Source: Caldilineaceae bacterium (GTDB lineage Bacteria; Chloroflexota; Anaerolineae; Caldilineales; Caldilineaceae). From it: 59,124 bases of DNA. The position numbers and the translations under genes are program-made. The stretch lies in the NCBI GenBank assembly GCA_019637685.1, contig JAHBVF010000040.1:1-59124 (forward strand), read 5' to 3'. This document shows positions 7,914 through 14,491 of the stretch, piece after piece; position 1 is the first letter of the stretch, and every line of letters begins with the position of its first letter. The notes under the pieces are model-generated. The model was not told the origin of the DNA, did no database searches, and was given only the letters and a program-made list of their open reading frames with translations.

Positions 7914-8160
7914 AATAAAAAAACCCCGCCCCTGTAACGGGACGAGGCTTGGCTCGCGGTTCCACCCATTTTGTCCGGCACAGGGCCGAACCTCTCGGTG
8001 AGCCTGTAACGGGGCCAGCCGGGCGGGAATAATAGGCGTTGTGCCGTTCCTCCTGCCGCTCCCAAGTGGTTTTCCAGAAGTTCCCTCGCAGTGGCTCTCA
8101 GCCGGTGGCCCCTGCTCTCTGGGTCGGGCGAGCTTCTGTACTCGTCCTGGTCGTTGCGTT
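7914..8160 (-). promoter_or_regulatory. T-box riboswitch, threonine (ACC) specifier, copy 1
   Basis: Minus-strand leader RNA. The T-box sequence GGGTGGAACCGCG is at 7955-7967. A terminator stem CCTCGTCCC / GGGGCGGGG (7924-7947) is followed by seven T. Stem I shows GGACGAGTA, the CAGAGAGC apical motif and GGAAAACCACTTGGGAGC. By alignment with the B. subtilis glyQS leader (GAAA-GGC-A) the specifier is ACC (8068-8070), decoding Thr. The antiterminator bulge TGGA would pair with a tRNA 3' end carrying discriminator U, not the A of the adjacent tRNA-Val. It controls the M20 peptidase and probably thrS. No separate promoter is evident between it and the upstream tRNA-Val, 48 nt away. Confidence 0.9.
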
Positions 8161-8163
8161 TCC

Positions 8164-8197
8164 AGAAGTTCGACTTTTTCTGAAAAGTCGAACTTCT
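8164..8197. repeat. Palindromic hairpin element, copy 2
   Basis: Identical to copy 1, with 15-nt perfect arms. It lies between the tRNA-Val 3' end and the start of T-box copy 1. No T-tract follows on either strand, so it is not an ordinary terminator; it may mark 3' processing of the tRNA transcript. Confidence 0.9.
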
Positions 8198-8204
8198 CTC
8201 TCGT

Positions 8205-8281
<77 letters not shown>

Positions 8282-8292
8282 GTAGGGGAAAC

Positions 8293-8321
8293 AGTATAGC
8301 AGAAAATGGGGGCAGATGCAA
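8293..8321 (-). promoter_or_regulatory. Promoter of tRNA-Val copy 1
   Basis: TTGCAT (8316-8321) and TATACT (8293-8298) are exactly 17 nt apart on the minus strand, and the tRNA begins 12 nt downstream. It is probably also the promoter of the T-box, M20 peptidase and thrS, since no other is seen before the leader. Confidence 0.75.
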
Positions 8322-8468
8322 ATTGAGCGCGTGAGGCATACCATTGACGCCTAGAGCTTGAAATTACGCGATTGCGGGCTGGCAAAGCTACTTTCAACGC
8401 CAAAGTACCGCCACAGGCACAACCAACTTTTAAAAACGGAAGGATAGCAATTCATGTGCAATAGCATT

Positions 8469-8479
8469 GTTAGCCGGAT
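8469..8479. repeat. Inverted-repeat boundary at the 3' side of the AT-rich gene
   Basis: GTTAGCCGGAT on the plus strand, one nt beyond the stop codon of the minus-strand gene. Its exact inverse lies at 9605-9615, upstream of the same gene. On the coding strand it reads ATCCGGCTAAC, like the R'' (inverse core) end of an integron attC site. Confidence 0.8.
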
Positions 8480-8480
8480 T

Positions 8481-9581
8481 TTAACGATGAAACTTGTCTG
8501 AATATATACCATTCCATTGGCGCTGAACATACCCTGTATAGCCAGTATCCTTTATCAAGTCATCAAAAAGAGTTTGGTCAATCTGTAAACCAGAAATTGG
8601 CACATATTTCAACGCCAATTCAGATTGTTCAAAAATGTATGGATTGAGAACAAAGTGATTGTGTTCTAAATCATACAATCCCAATATATAATGAGGGAAT
8701 AGTGCCCCTTTGATTGCTACTTCTTCTTGACGTGGATAAAAAGTTCTATTGTAGAGAGGCAAGCCTGTATGTTGATAACGTTTATGAAATTCTAGAGCGG
8801 TAAAATGACTTATTCCGTGTTTGTGTAATGGCTTTGGTATGAAATATAGAAAAATTACAGATTGCCTTCTTTTGCGTCCACCTCCGGTTGCAAAATACTC
8901 AGCAGTTTTCTGGTTGGTGCTGGTCGAAACAAAAAATGACATATTACCGATACTACTTCGACCAAATGTGTGCAATAAATACAAATAATAATCTCGAACT
9001 CTCTCTCTTTCTTGAGGGTCCGCAATCTGCTCAATTTGTCGGATGAAACAAGGTGAATTTTCCCTTGATTGGAAAAATGTGACAAATTCGTGGTGGCCTT
9101 CATTGTCCAAGAACTTTTTTACAACTATCTGCTTTTTTTGAGTCAAGTTCTCTGCTGATAGACTGACAATGAGGTGGATTTTTTTAAAAACAAATTCAAA
9201 TGTCTCATTAGATATGTCATTGATATACTTCAGATAATCATTCTCTCCCAGAGTATTCTTATTTTGTTCAAAGTAGTATTTTGCTTTTTCACCAAAATAA
9301 AATAGCCGAGTAAACATTTTGCCTAGTTGAAAATAGTCTTGGGCATCAAATAGTTTTGCTCGTAGCTTCTCTTTTTTTTCTCCCCGAAATACAATCGTAA
9401 ACTGGCGTTCATCAAAGGCAAGCGCAAGAATATCCCAAAGTTGATTAACTGTCTGTTGTTCTTCACCTGATAATGGCTTTACACCATTGTCACTAAATTC
9501 ATCAGGCCGTACTAAAGGCTTTTGAATATAGGTCCTCAAGATATCGGATTGTTTTTGCCGAAAATGAGATTTCTTTGACAT
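8481..9581 (-). CDS. Putative ADP-ribosyltransferase-fold protein
   Basis: 366 aa, no recognised full-length family. The C-terminal half carries marks of RSE-type ADP-ribosyltransferases: FFVSTSTNQKTAEYFA at about 220 (the STS strand), a following beta strand VIFLYFIPKP, and RQEEVAIKGALFPHYILG at about 290 (the Q/E-x-E active-site loop, usually followed by an F-x-V strand). A candidate Arg is in FRGEKKEK (about 66) or FGRSS (about 209). The N-terminal 200 residues look helical and charged. The DNA is clearly more AT-rich than the GC-rich neighbours, indicating transfer. The gene is tightly bracketed by an 11-bp inverted repeat and lies between two copies of a tRNA-Val/T-box block. A toxin or anti-phage effector role is possible but unproven. 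Confidence 0.6.
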   Translation of the reverse strand: MSKKSHFRQKQSDILRTYIQKPLVRPDEFSDNGVKPLSGEEQQTVNQLWDILALAFDERQFTIVFRGEKKEKLRAKLFDAQDYFQLGKMFTRLFYFGEKAKYYFEQNKNTLGENDYLKYINDISNETFEFVFKKIHLIVSLSAENLTQKKQIVVKKFLDNEGHHEFVTFFQSRENSPCFIRQIEQIADPQERERVRDYYLYLLHTFGRSSIGNMSFFVSTSTNQKTAEYFATGGGRKRRQSVIFLYFIPKPLHKHGISHFTALEFHKRYQHTGLPLYNRTFYPRQEEVAIKGALFPHYILGLYDLEHNHFVLNPYIFEQSELALKYVPISGLQIDQTLFDDLIKDTGYTGYVQRQWNGIYSDKFHR

Positions 9582-9604
9582 TTTTCTGTATTGAACCAGT
9601 TTTT

Positions 9605-9615
9605 ATCCGGCTAAC
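9605..9615. repeat. Inverted-repeat boundary at the 5' side of the AT-rich gene
   Basis: ATCCGGCTAAC on the plus strand. On the coding strand it is GTTAGCCGGAT, 23 nt before the start codon. It is an exact inverse of 8469-8479 and resembles a GTTRRRY core site with one departure from consensus. Confidence 0.8.
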
Positions 9616-9744
9616 TATTATTATCCTGCAAATGACACAATAATTGTAGCATGAGCGGGCTTCGTCGTGCAACAGATTGCGCGAATAACGAATTCGGGGT
9701 ATTACCCAAAAAGCGATTTGTCCTCCTTCGCATCCGTTGCTTCT

Positions 9745-9872
9745 GATCCCCGCCAACCTCCACACTGACTTTCTCCCGCTGTGCAATCCTCTTCCACCTG
9801 CAATAAAATACCCCAATCACCCGTCCACCCAACCATCCAGGCAACCTCCATAAAAATCACCCAAGTCACTCC
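9745..9872 (+). pseudogene. Decayed copy of the enolase-family gene upstream region and first codons
   Basis: Similar to about 13150-13275: shared words include TGTGCAATCCTC, AAAATACCCC, CACCCAACCA and CCAGGCAAC. ATAAAAATCACCCAAGTCAC corresponds to the intact gene start ATGAAAATCACAGCAGTCAC, with ATG changed to ATA. Homology stops after about ten codons. It is a remnant of a tandem duplication, not a gene. Confidence 0.75.
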
Positions 9873-9964
9873 CTTTTTACGTCTATAAGGGGCTTTGCTA
9901 TAGGTTTTTGAAAATGGATTTGCACTTTGAATCTCAAAAATCTACGCCCCCAGCGTCTGGAAAC

Positions 9965-10195
9965 AAAGAAGCCTCGTCCCGGTATTGGGATGAGGTTTGG
10001 CTCGCAGTTCCACCCATTTTATCCGGCGTTGCACCGAACCTCTCGGTGAGCCTGTAGCGGGGAATAGTAGGCGTTGTGTCGATCCTCCTACCGCTCCCAG
10101 GTGGTTTTCCAGAAGTTCCCTCGCAGTGGTTCTCAGCCGGTGGCCCCTGCGCTTTGGGTCGGGCGAGCTTCTGCACTCGTCCTGGTCGTTGCGTT
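9965..10195 (-). promoter_or_regulatory. T-box riboswitch copy 2, threonine (ACC) specifier, degenerate and orphaned
   Basis: Close relative of copy 1. The T-box motif (10003-10015) reads GGGTGGAACTGCG, with AACC changed to AACT. The specifier GAAA-ACC is retained (ACC at 10103-10105). The terminator stem CCTCATCCC / GGGACGAGG (9972-9995) has a mismatch and a poor T-tract (CTTCTTTG). Downstream on the minus strand there is no intact gene, only the decayed segment 9745-9872 on the other strand and then the AT-rich gene. It is most likely a non-functional duplicate. Confidence 0.82.
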
Positions 10196-10198
10196 TCC

Positions 10199-10232
10199 AG
10201 AAGTTCGACTTCTTCTGAGAAGTCGAACTTCT
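10199..10232. repeat. Palindromic hairpin element, copy 3
   Basis: The same palindrome as copies 1 and 2, with paired changes in both arms (AGAAGTTCGACTTCT / AGAAGTCGAACTTCT), so pairing is preserved. Such compensation suggests the RNA or DNA hairpin itself was selected. Confidence 0.9.
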
Positions 10233-10259
10233 TTGTCTTTTGTCTTATGGTCTTGTGTA

Positions 10260-10333
<74 letters not shown>

Positions 10334-10508
10334 GTAGAGTCTATAGTAGAGCGGAACAGAAAGACGGAGGCAGATTTTGTTGACCCCTCGTCCATCTACA
10401 ACCCGCTGGGGACGGAGTCTTTTTGACACCGTTCTACGCGCTGCTGGATTTCAGCCACGACAGCCCCGATTGAATCGTTTCGCCGGGCTTTAGCGAAACG
10501 TCCTGACG

Positions 10509-10550
10509 TATAACGCCCGCTCAGCCTGCGTTCCGATTGGGCGTCAGCTC
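10509..10550 (+). other. Possible degenerate integron attC-like site
   Basis: TAACGCCC (10511-10518) and GGGCGTCA (10539-10546) form an imperfect inverted repeat resembling simple attC ends (TAACGCCC...GGGCGTTA). The spacing is short for an attC and the core GTTRRRY is disrupted. It lies in the otherwise empty 258-nt gap between tRNA-Val copy 2 and the two-component genes. Confidence 0.3.
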
Positions 10551-10579
10551 GTGTTTTTTAATAATTCGGCACTCCGGGC

Positions 10580-10585
10580 TATAAT
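10580..10585 (+). promoter_or_regulatory. -10 element of a probable leaderless transcript
   Basis: A perfect TATAAT ends 6 nt before the ATG of the response regulator. The predicted +1 therefore falls on the ATG itself. No Shine-Dalgarno precedes the gene. Confidence 0.6.
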
Positions 10586-10591
10586 CCGACC

Positions 10592-11278
10592 ATGGATACA
10601 AAACAAATACTTGTTGTTGATGACGAGATAATTGTCTGTAATACAATTAGCGCTTATTTGGAAGCGGAGGGCTTCATCGTCCAAACAGTTAATGACGGTT
10701 TGTCAGGTCTTGAAGTTGCCAAAGATGGTCAATTTGATCTCGTCATACTCGATGTCATGCTACCCAGGCTGGATGGTTTTGAAGTATTGCGACAATTGAG
10801 ACAATTTTCAAATGTCTTCGTGCTGATGCTAACAGCAAAAGGGGATGAATTCGATAAAGTTGTGGGTCTCAAGTTAGGGGCGGACGATTACCTCACCAAA
10901 CCATTTAGTCCAAGAGAATTGGTGGCGCGGGTTCAAGCCATCTTGAGGCGTGAACGCACATCAATCCCCGATGAAGCGCAATTGCTGCGGTTTTCGCACC
11001 TAACAATTGATCCTGCGGCACAAATCGTTAAAAAGGGCGATGAAGTCCTTGGGCTAACTCCTACAGAATTTAGCCTGCTGATGGCTCTCACACGCCATAA
11101 AGGGCGGGTATTGAGCCGGGAACAGTTGATTGAAATCGTTTGGGGCTACGACTATTTTGGCGATACACGTGTGATTGACACCCATATTCGACGGTTGCGC
11201 AGCAAAATAGAAGATGAGACGGACAACCCATACCACATTGTAACTGTGCGTGGTTCGGGCTATCGTTTTGATGGATAA
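10592..11278 (+). CDS. OmpR/PhoB-family response regulator
   Basis: 228 aa. The receiver domain carries the acidic pair DDE (about residues 10-12), phospho-acceptor Asp54 (VILDVMLPRLDG) and the conserved Lys in DDYLTKPFSP. A winged-helix DNA-binding domain follows (LTPTEFSLLMALTRHKGRVLSREQLIEIVWG, then VIDTHIRRLRSKIE). It is activated by the histidine kinase 9 nt downstream. Translation is probably leaderless: TATAAT lies 6 nt from the ATG. The pair sits in the mosaic region between tRNA-Val copy 2 and the integrase remnant and may be cargo of a lost element. Confidence 0.95.
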   Translation: MDTKQILVVDDEIIVCNTISAYLEAEGFIVQTVNDGLSGLEVAKDGQFDLVILDVMLPRLDGFEVLRQLRQFSNVFVLMLTAKGDEFDKVVGLKLGADDYLTKPFSPRELVARVQAILRRERTSIPDEAQLLRFSHLTIDPAAQIVKKGDEVLGLTPTEFSLLMALTRHKGRVLSREQLIEIVWGYDYFGDTRVIDTHIRRLRSKIEDETDNPYHIVTVRGSGYRFDG

Positions 11279-11287
11279 ACCCAAATT

Positions 11288-12298
11288 ATGATGAACTTGT
11301 TTCGTCGCATCGAATGGCTGATTGTCATCTCCTATTTTCTTATTGTGATTGTCGAGATCATTGTTCTACGCAATCTCAGTGGCTCCCCAGAGGCAAATAT
11401 CGTTCGCTATTTGACATTTTTCGGAGTGGTCTTGCTCAGTTTTGTGGTTGTGCGTCAGCAGATTGTAAAACCGATTCAGGAAATGCGGGCGGCAAGTTTG
11501 CAGATTGCGGAAGGAGAGTACAGCAATCGGCTTCCTATCTACAACAACCTTGAACTCAATGAACTAGCCCAGGCGTTTAATGAGATGACAGCGACCATTG
11601 AGCAAAGCGAGCAACGGCGTGTAGAACTAATTGGTGATGTGGCGCATGAGTTGCGGACACCGCTCAACAACATCAAAATCACGCTTGAAGGGTTGATCGA
11701 TGAGGTGATTTCAGCCGATTCCACAACCTTTTTTGATATGCAGCGGGAAATTAGCCGTCTGCAGCGGTTGATTGCCCAATTAGAAATACTGTCAAGAGCT
11801 GAAAGCGATCAAATTGTTCTCCACAAACAATCCGCGCCACTGGACGCTTTGCTTCACAGCCTCACAGGACGCCTGGCGATTCAATTTGAGGACAAAGGGG
11901 TCGCTTTAGAAGTGGATATTTCTGCCGATTTTCCCCTGATTCCCATTGACAGTGACCGCATCACACAAGTTGTCACTAATATTGTTGGCAATGCTCTGCA
12001 ATACACACCCCCAGGTGGGCGGGTTGTGGTTTCGGCCACATACAATGCCAGCCATGCAACCATCGCAGTGAAAGATACCGGTGCCGGACTCAACGGCAGC
12101 GATCTAACGCGCATCTTTGAACGCTTCTATCGCGTAGATAAGTCACGCCAGCGCGGCAGTGGCAGTGGCGGCAACGGCATCGGCCTGACAATCGCTAAGC
12201 ATCTTGTCCAAGCACATGGCGGAAATATCTGGGCAAACAGTTCAGGATACGATCAAGGCACAACCATCGCTTTCACACTCCCGCGCTCGAAAAATTGA
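11288..12298 (+). CDS. Membrane sensor histidine kinase (HAMP-HisKA-HATPase)
   Basis: 336 aa. Two membrane helices (about 10-28 and 39-56) leave only about 10 residues outside, so it lacks a large external sensor and may sense the membrane or a partner. HAMP spans about 57-110. The H-box is DVAHELRTPLNN with His120. The ATPase domain has N-box IVGNALQYTPP, DTGAGL and GGNGIGLTIAKHLVQAHGG. It should phosphorylate the response regulator encoded just upstream. The small membrane protein at 12420 may be its sensory partner or target. Confidence 0.95.
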   Translation: MMNLFRRIEWLIVISYFLIVIVEIIVLRNLSGSPEANIVRYLTFFGVVLLSFVVVRQQIVKPIQEMRAASLQIAEGEYSNRLPIYNNLELNELAQAFNEMTATIEQSEQRRVELIGDVAHELRTPLNNIKITLEGLIDEVISADSTTFFDMQREISRLQRLIAQLEILSRAESDQIVLHKQSAPLDALLHSLTGRLAIQFEDKGVALEVDISADFPLIPIDSDRITQVVTNIVGNALQYTPPGGRVVVSATYNASHATIAVKDTGAGLNGSDLTRIFERFYRVDKSRQRGSGSGGNGIGLTIAKHLVQAHGGNIWANSSGYDQGTTIAFTLPRSKN

Positions 12299-12419
12299 CA
12301 CACAACTGACACAAACACTTCAAATAACCGCCACATAAGTATGCTATGCTGTTCACAGCCAGGACAGATCGCGGCATAACAACGCTGCCAAAAAACTAAA
12401 CCCGGAAAGGGAAAATATA

Positions 12420-12818
12420 GTGGACAACATTATTGTACCTCCAACCATACATCTGATTGTTGGCACCATCGTTTTGCTTGCCAACCTATTCTTTTTGGTT
12501 GTAGTCGGCCTTTTGGCGTGGCAAAAAAGCGCGCTTTCGGCGGTGGGCAAAGCAGCATTTATACTTTTTCAGGTGGTGTTGATGGTACAGGTTTTGATCG
12601 GTATCAAATTGCTTGACCAAGGACTGGGCATTTTCCAGCTGTATATTCACTATCTGGGCGGCTTGGCTCCCATGGCATTTTGTCTGCTCTTTTATTGGCT
12701 ACCCACAAAAGATGGCGTGAAACAAAGTCGTCGTCTGGCGGTGGTTGCTAGTGTCTCCTTTGTATTTATGCTTCTCACTTTTGTAGTTGGGAGTATAGCA
12801 ACCGCGGGGATCGGGTAG
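12420..12818 (+). CDS. Small four-helix membrane protein of unknown function
   Basis: 132 aa with a GTG start behind GGAAAGGG. Four hydrophobic segments lie at about residues 8-33, 43-62, 73-92 and 107-128, with short charged loops (PTKDGVKQSRR). I recognise no family. It follows the histidine kinase by 121 nt in the same direction, so it may be regulated by, or signal to, that system. Confidence 0.7.
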   Translation: MDNIIVPPTIHLIVGTIVLLANLFFLVVVGLLAWQKSALSAVGKAAFILFQVVLMVQVLIGIKLLDQGLGIFQLYIHYLGGLAPMAFCLLFYWLPTKDGVKQSRRLAVVASVSFVFMLLTFVVGSIATAGIG

Positions 12819-12874
12819 ACTGAAACACTTCGCCCCCGTGCAGACCACATCCCTCATAGGCGATCCGGCGCGCG

Positions 12875-13037
12875 GAAAAACGCTCGATGAAGCATACAGA
12901 GTTGGCAACTCATCTGCTCAAAAATGGCTATGACATTCGTGGGGTTCAGGAACTTTTGGGCCACAAAAACCATCAAAACAGCGATGTCGGACACCCGCGT
13001 CATACAGAAAGGCCCACTGGGCGTGCGCAGCCTCTGA
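12875..13037 (+). pseudogene. IntI/Xer-type tyrosine recombinase, C-terminal remnant
   Basis: Reading from 12887, HTELATHLLKNGYDIRGVQELLGHKN matches the conserved C-terminal block of integron and Xer-like integrases (HSFATHLL..GYDIRTVQELLGHKD). After one extra base near 12973 the frame shifts, and KTAMSDTRVIQKGPLGVRSL continues the family pattern (KTTMIYTHVLNRGGxGVRSPLD). The catalytic Tyr position reads Asp, the RH box Arg reads Lys, and the N-terminal three quarters are missing. It is therefore dead. It marks past site-specific recombination in this region. Confidence 0.75.
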
Positions 13038-13049
13038 ATATAATGCGCA

Positions 13050-13112
13050 GGTGCGACGCACTCGCCAGGAGAACTTCTCCGTACAAACATTGTGTGCCAC
13101 GTGCGTCGCACC
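13050..13112. repeat. Nested palindrome with 12-bp perfect arms
   Basis: GGTGCGACGCAC (13050-13061) and GTGCGTCGCACC (13101-13112) are perfect inverses. Between them lies a second small palindrome GGAGAA-C-TTCTCC (13068-13080). It sits between the integrase remnant and the enolase-family gene, has no T-tract, and is about the length of an attC site without a recognisable core. Confidence 0.75.
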
Positions 13113-13243
13113 CAAAGCCTGAATAGTTGCTAATCCCCATAACGCCCGCGCGTTTCCCTCCACACAGCCTGTCTGTGCAATCCTCCCCTCTTGCAGTAAA
13201 ATACCCCTATCATCCATTCACCCAACCACCCAGGCAACCCCCA

Positions 13244-14359
13244 ATGAAAATCACAGCAGTCACCCCCTTTCTCGTCGACAAATTCCTCCTCGTGCGTGTC
13301 TACACCGACGCCGGCATTATCGGCAACGGCGAGGCCGGCCTGTGGGCGCATCACGGCCCGGTCGCCCGCGCCATCGAGGACCTGAGCCACTATTTCATCG
13401 GCAAAGACCCCACCCGCATGGAACACCACTTCCAGACGGTCTCCCGTGACACCCATTTTATGGGCGCGGTCATCAGCGCCGCGCTCAGCGCCATCGACAT
13501 CGCGCTCTGGGACATTCTGGGCCAGTCGGTGGGTCTGCCCGTCCACCAGCTTCTTGGCGGCAAATGCCGGGAGAAGGTGAAAGTCTTTGCTAACGTGCGG
13601 GGCAATTCCCCCCAGGAGATGGCCGAGCACGCCCGCCAGCAGGTGGAGGCGGGCTACCTCTCCCTGCGCACCCAGCCCTTTCTGCCCGGCTGGGAGCAGG
13701 GCACGCCCACCCAGACCGTCACCTCCGTCATTGAGATTACCGCCGCCATCCGGGAAGCCGTGGGCTACGGCATCGATCTGGGGCTGGAAATCCACCGCAA
13801 CCTGCGCCCGGAAGAGGCCATCACCCTGGCCACCGCGCTGGAACCCTTGCGCCTTCTCTACTACGAGGACGCGCTGGCCCCGGAGAGCGTGGAGGCGTTG
13901 TCGTCCATCGCCCGCAGCGTCAAGCTGCCCATGGCCAGCGGCGAGCGCTTCTACAACATTTTCCAGTTCAAAGACCTCATCGACCGGCAGATTGTCAGCC
14001 TCATCCGCCCGGATTTGTCGCTGGCTGGCGGCTACACGCAAGTCAAGAAGATTGCGGCGATGGCCGAAGCCGCGTTTGTGGGCATCTTCCCCCATCTGAT
14101 GGGCAGCCCGCTCAATGTGGCCGCCTTCACCCACCTGGCCGCGGCCCTGCCCAATTATGTGCTGATGGAGAGCCACACGGACACCGACCCCTACAACGAA
14201 ATCGTCAGCCATCCGGTGGAGCGCCAGGGCGGCTACATTCTCGTCTCGGATCGCCCCGGCATCGGCCTGGAGATCGACGAGGCCAAGCTGGCGAAGTATC
14301 CGTACAAGCGCAAGACGATCACAGGCTCATTCGGCGCGGATGGAGCGGTGGCGCACTGA
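13244..14359 (+). CDS. Enolase-superfamily sugar-acid dehydratase (DgoD-like)
   Basis: 371 aa from MKITAVTPFLVDKF. An N-terminal capping domain is followed by a (beta/alpha)7-beta barrel. The barrel follows D-galactonate dehydratase: GLEIHRNL (metal-ligand position plus catalytic His), YYEDAL (Glu ligand), MASGERFYN (Glu ligand), RPDLSLAGGYTQVKKIAAMAEA and FPHLMGSPLNVAA (His base). It should dehydrate a hexonate-type acid with Mg2+; the true substrate is unknown. The first metal ligand, normally Asp, is Glu here. A gene for a glutamine-synthetase-like enzyme follows. The first codons and upstream DNA are duplicated in decayed form at 9745-9872. Confidence 0.85.
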   Translation: MKITAVTPFLVDKFLLVRVYTDAGIIGNGEAGLWAHHGPVARAIEDLSHYFIGKDPTRMEHHFQTVSRDTHFMGAVISAALSAIDIALWDILGQSVGLPVHQLLGGKCREKVKVFANVRGNSPQEMAEHARQQVEAGYLSLRTQPFLPGWEQGTPTQTVTSVIEITAAIREAVGYGIDLGLEIHRNLRPEEAITLATALEPLRLLYYEDALAPESVEALSSIARSVKLPMASGERFYNIFQFKDLIDRQIVSLIRPDLSLAGGYTQVKKIAAMAEAAFVGIFPHLMGSPLNVAAFTHLAAALPNYVLMESHTDTDPYNEIVSHPVERQGGYILVSDRPGIGLEIDEAKLAKYPYKRKTITGSFGADGAVAH

Positions 14360-14361
14360 GA

Positions 14362-14460
14362 GACGGCGGACGACAGACAGCAGACCGCCGAGTCGCAGCT
14401 CCACTATCCCGATTGGTAATGGGAAACGCCAATGCCGCCGTCTGCGGTTAGCGGTCTGCT
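14362..14460. repeat. Short inverted repeats in the dehydratase-GS intergenic gap
   Basis: AGCAGACCGC (14379-14388) is the inverse of GCGGTCTGCT (14451-14460), and GACGGCGG (14362-14369) is the inverse of CCGCCGTC (14435-14442). The two pairs interleave, so they cannot form one simple hairpin. No promoter is obvious. Confidence 0.5.
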
Positions 14461-14491
14461 ATCCACAACACATTTCACACGAGAGGTTCCA

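Noticed and set aside
8060..8080. Reading the T-box specifier as TTC (Phe) from GAACTTC
   Set aside because: It is too far from the conserved GGGAGC on the 3' side of the specifier loop; alignment with the known GAAA-GGC-A pattern places ACC.
9502..9816. Minus-strand open frame upstream of the AT-rich gene
   Set aside because: It crosses the inverted-repeat boundary and the decayed duplicate; no ribosome-binding site or recognisable sequence.
9934..10176. Open frames inside T-box copy 2
   Set aside because: They overlap the structured RNA and have no family signal.
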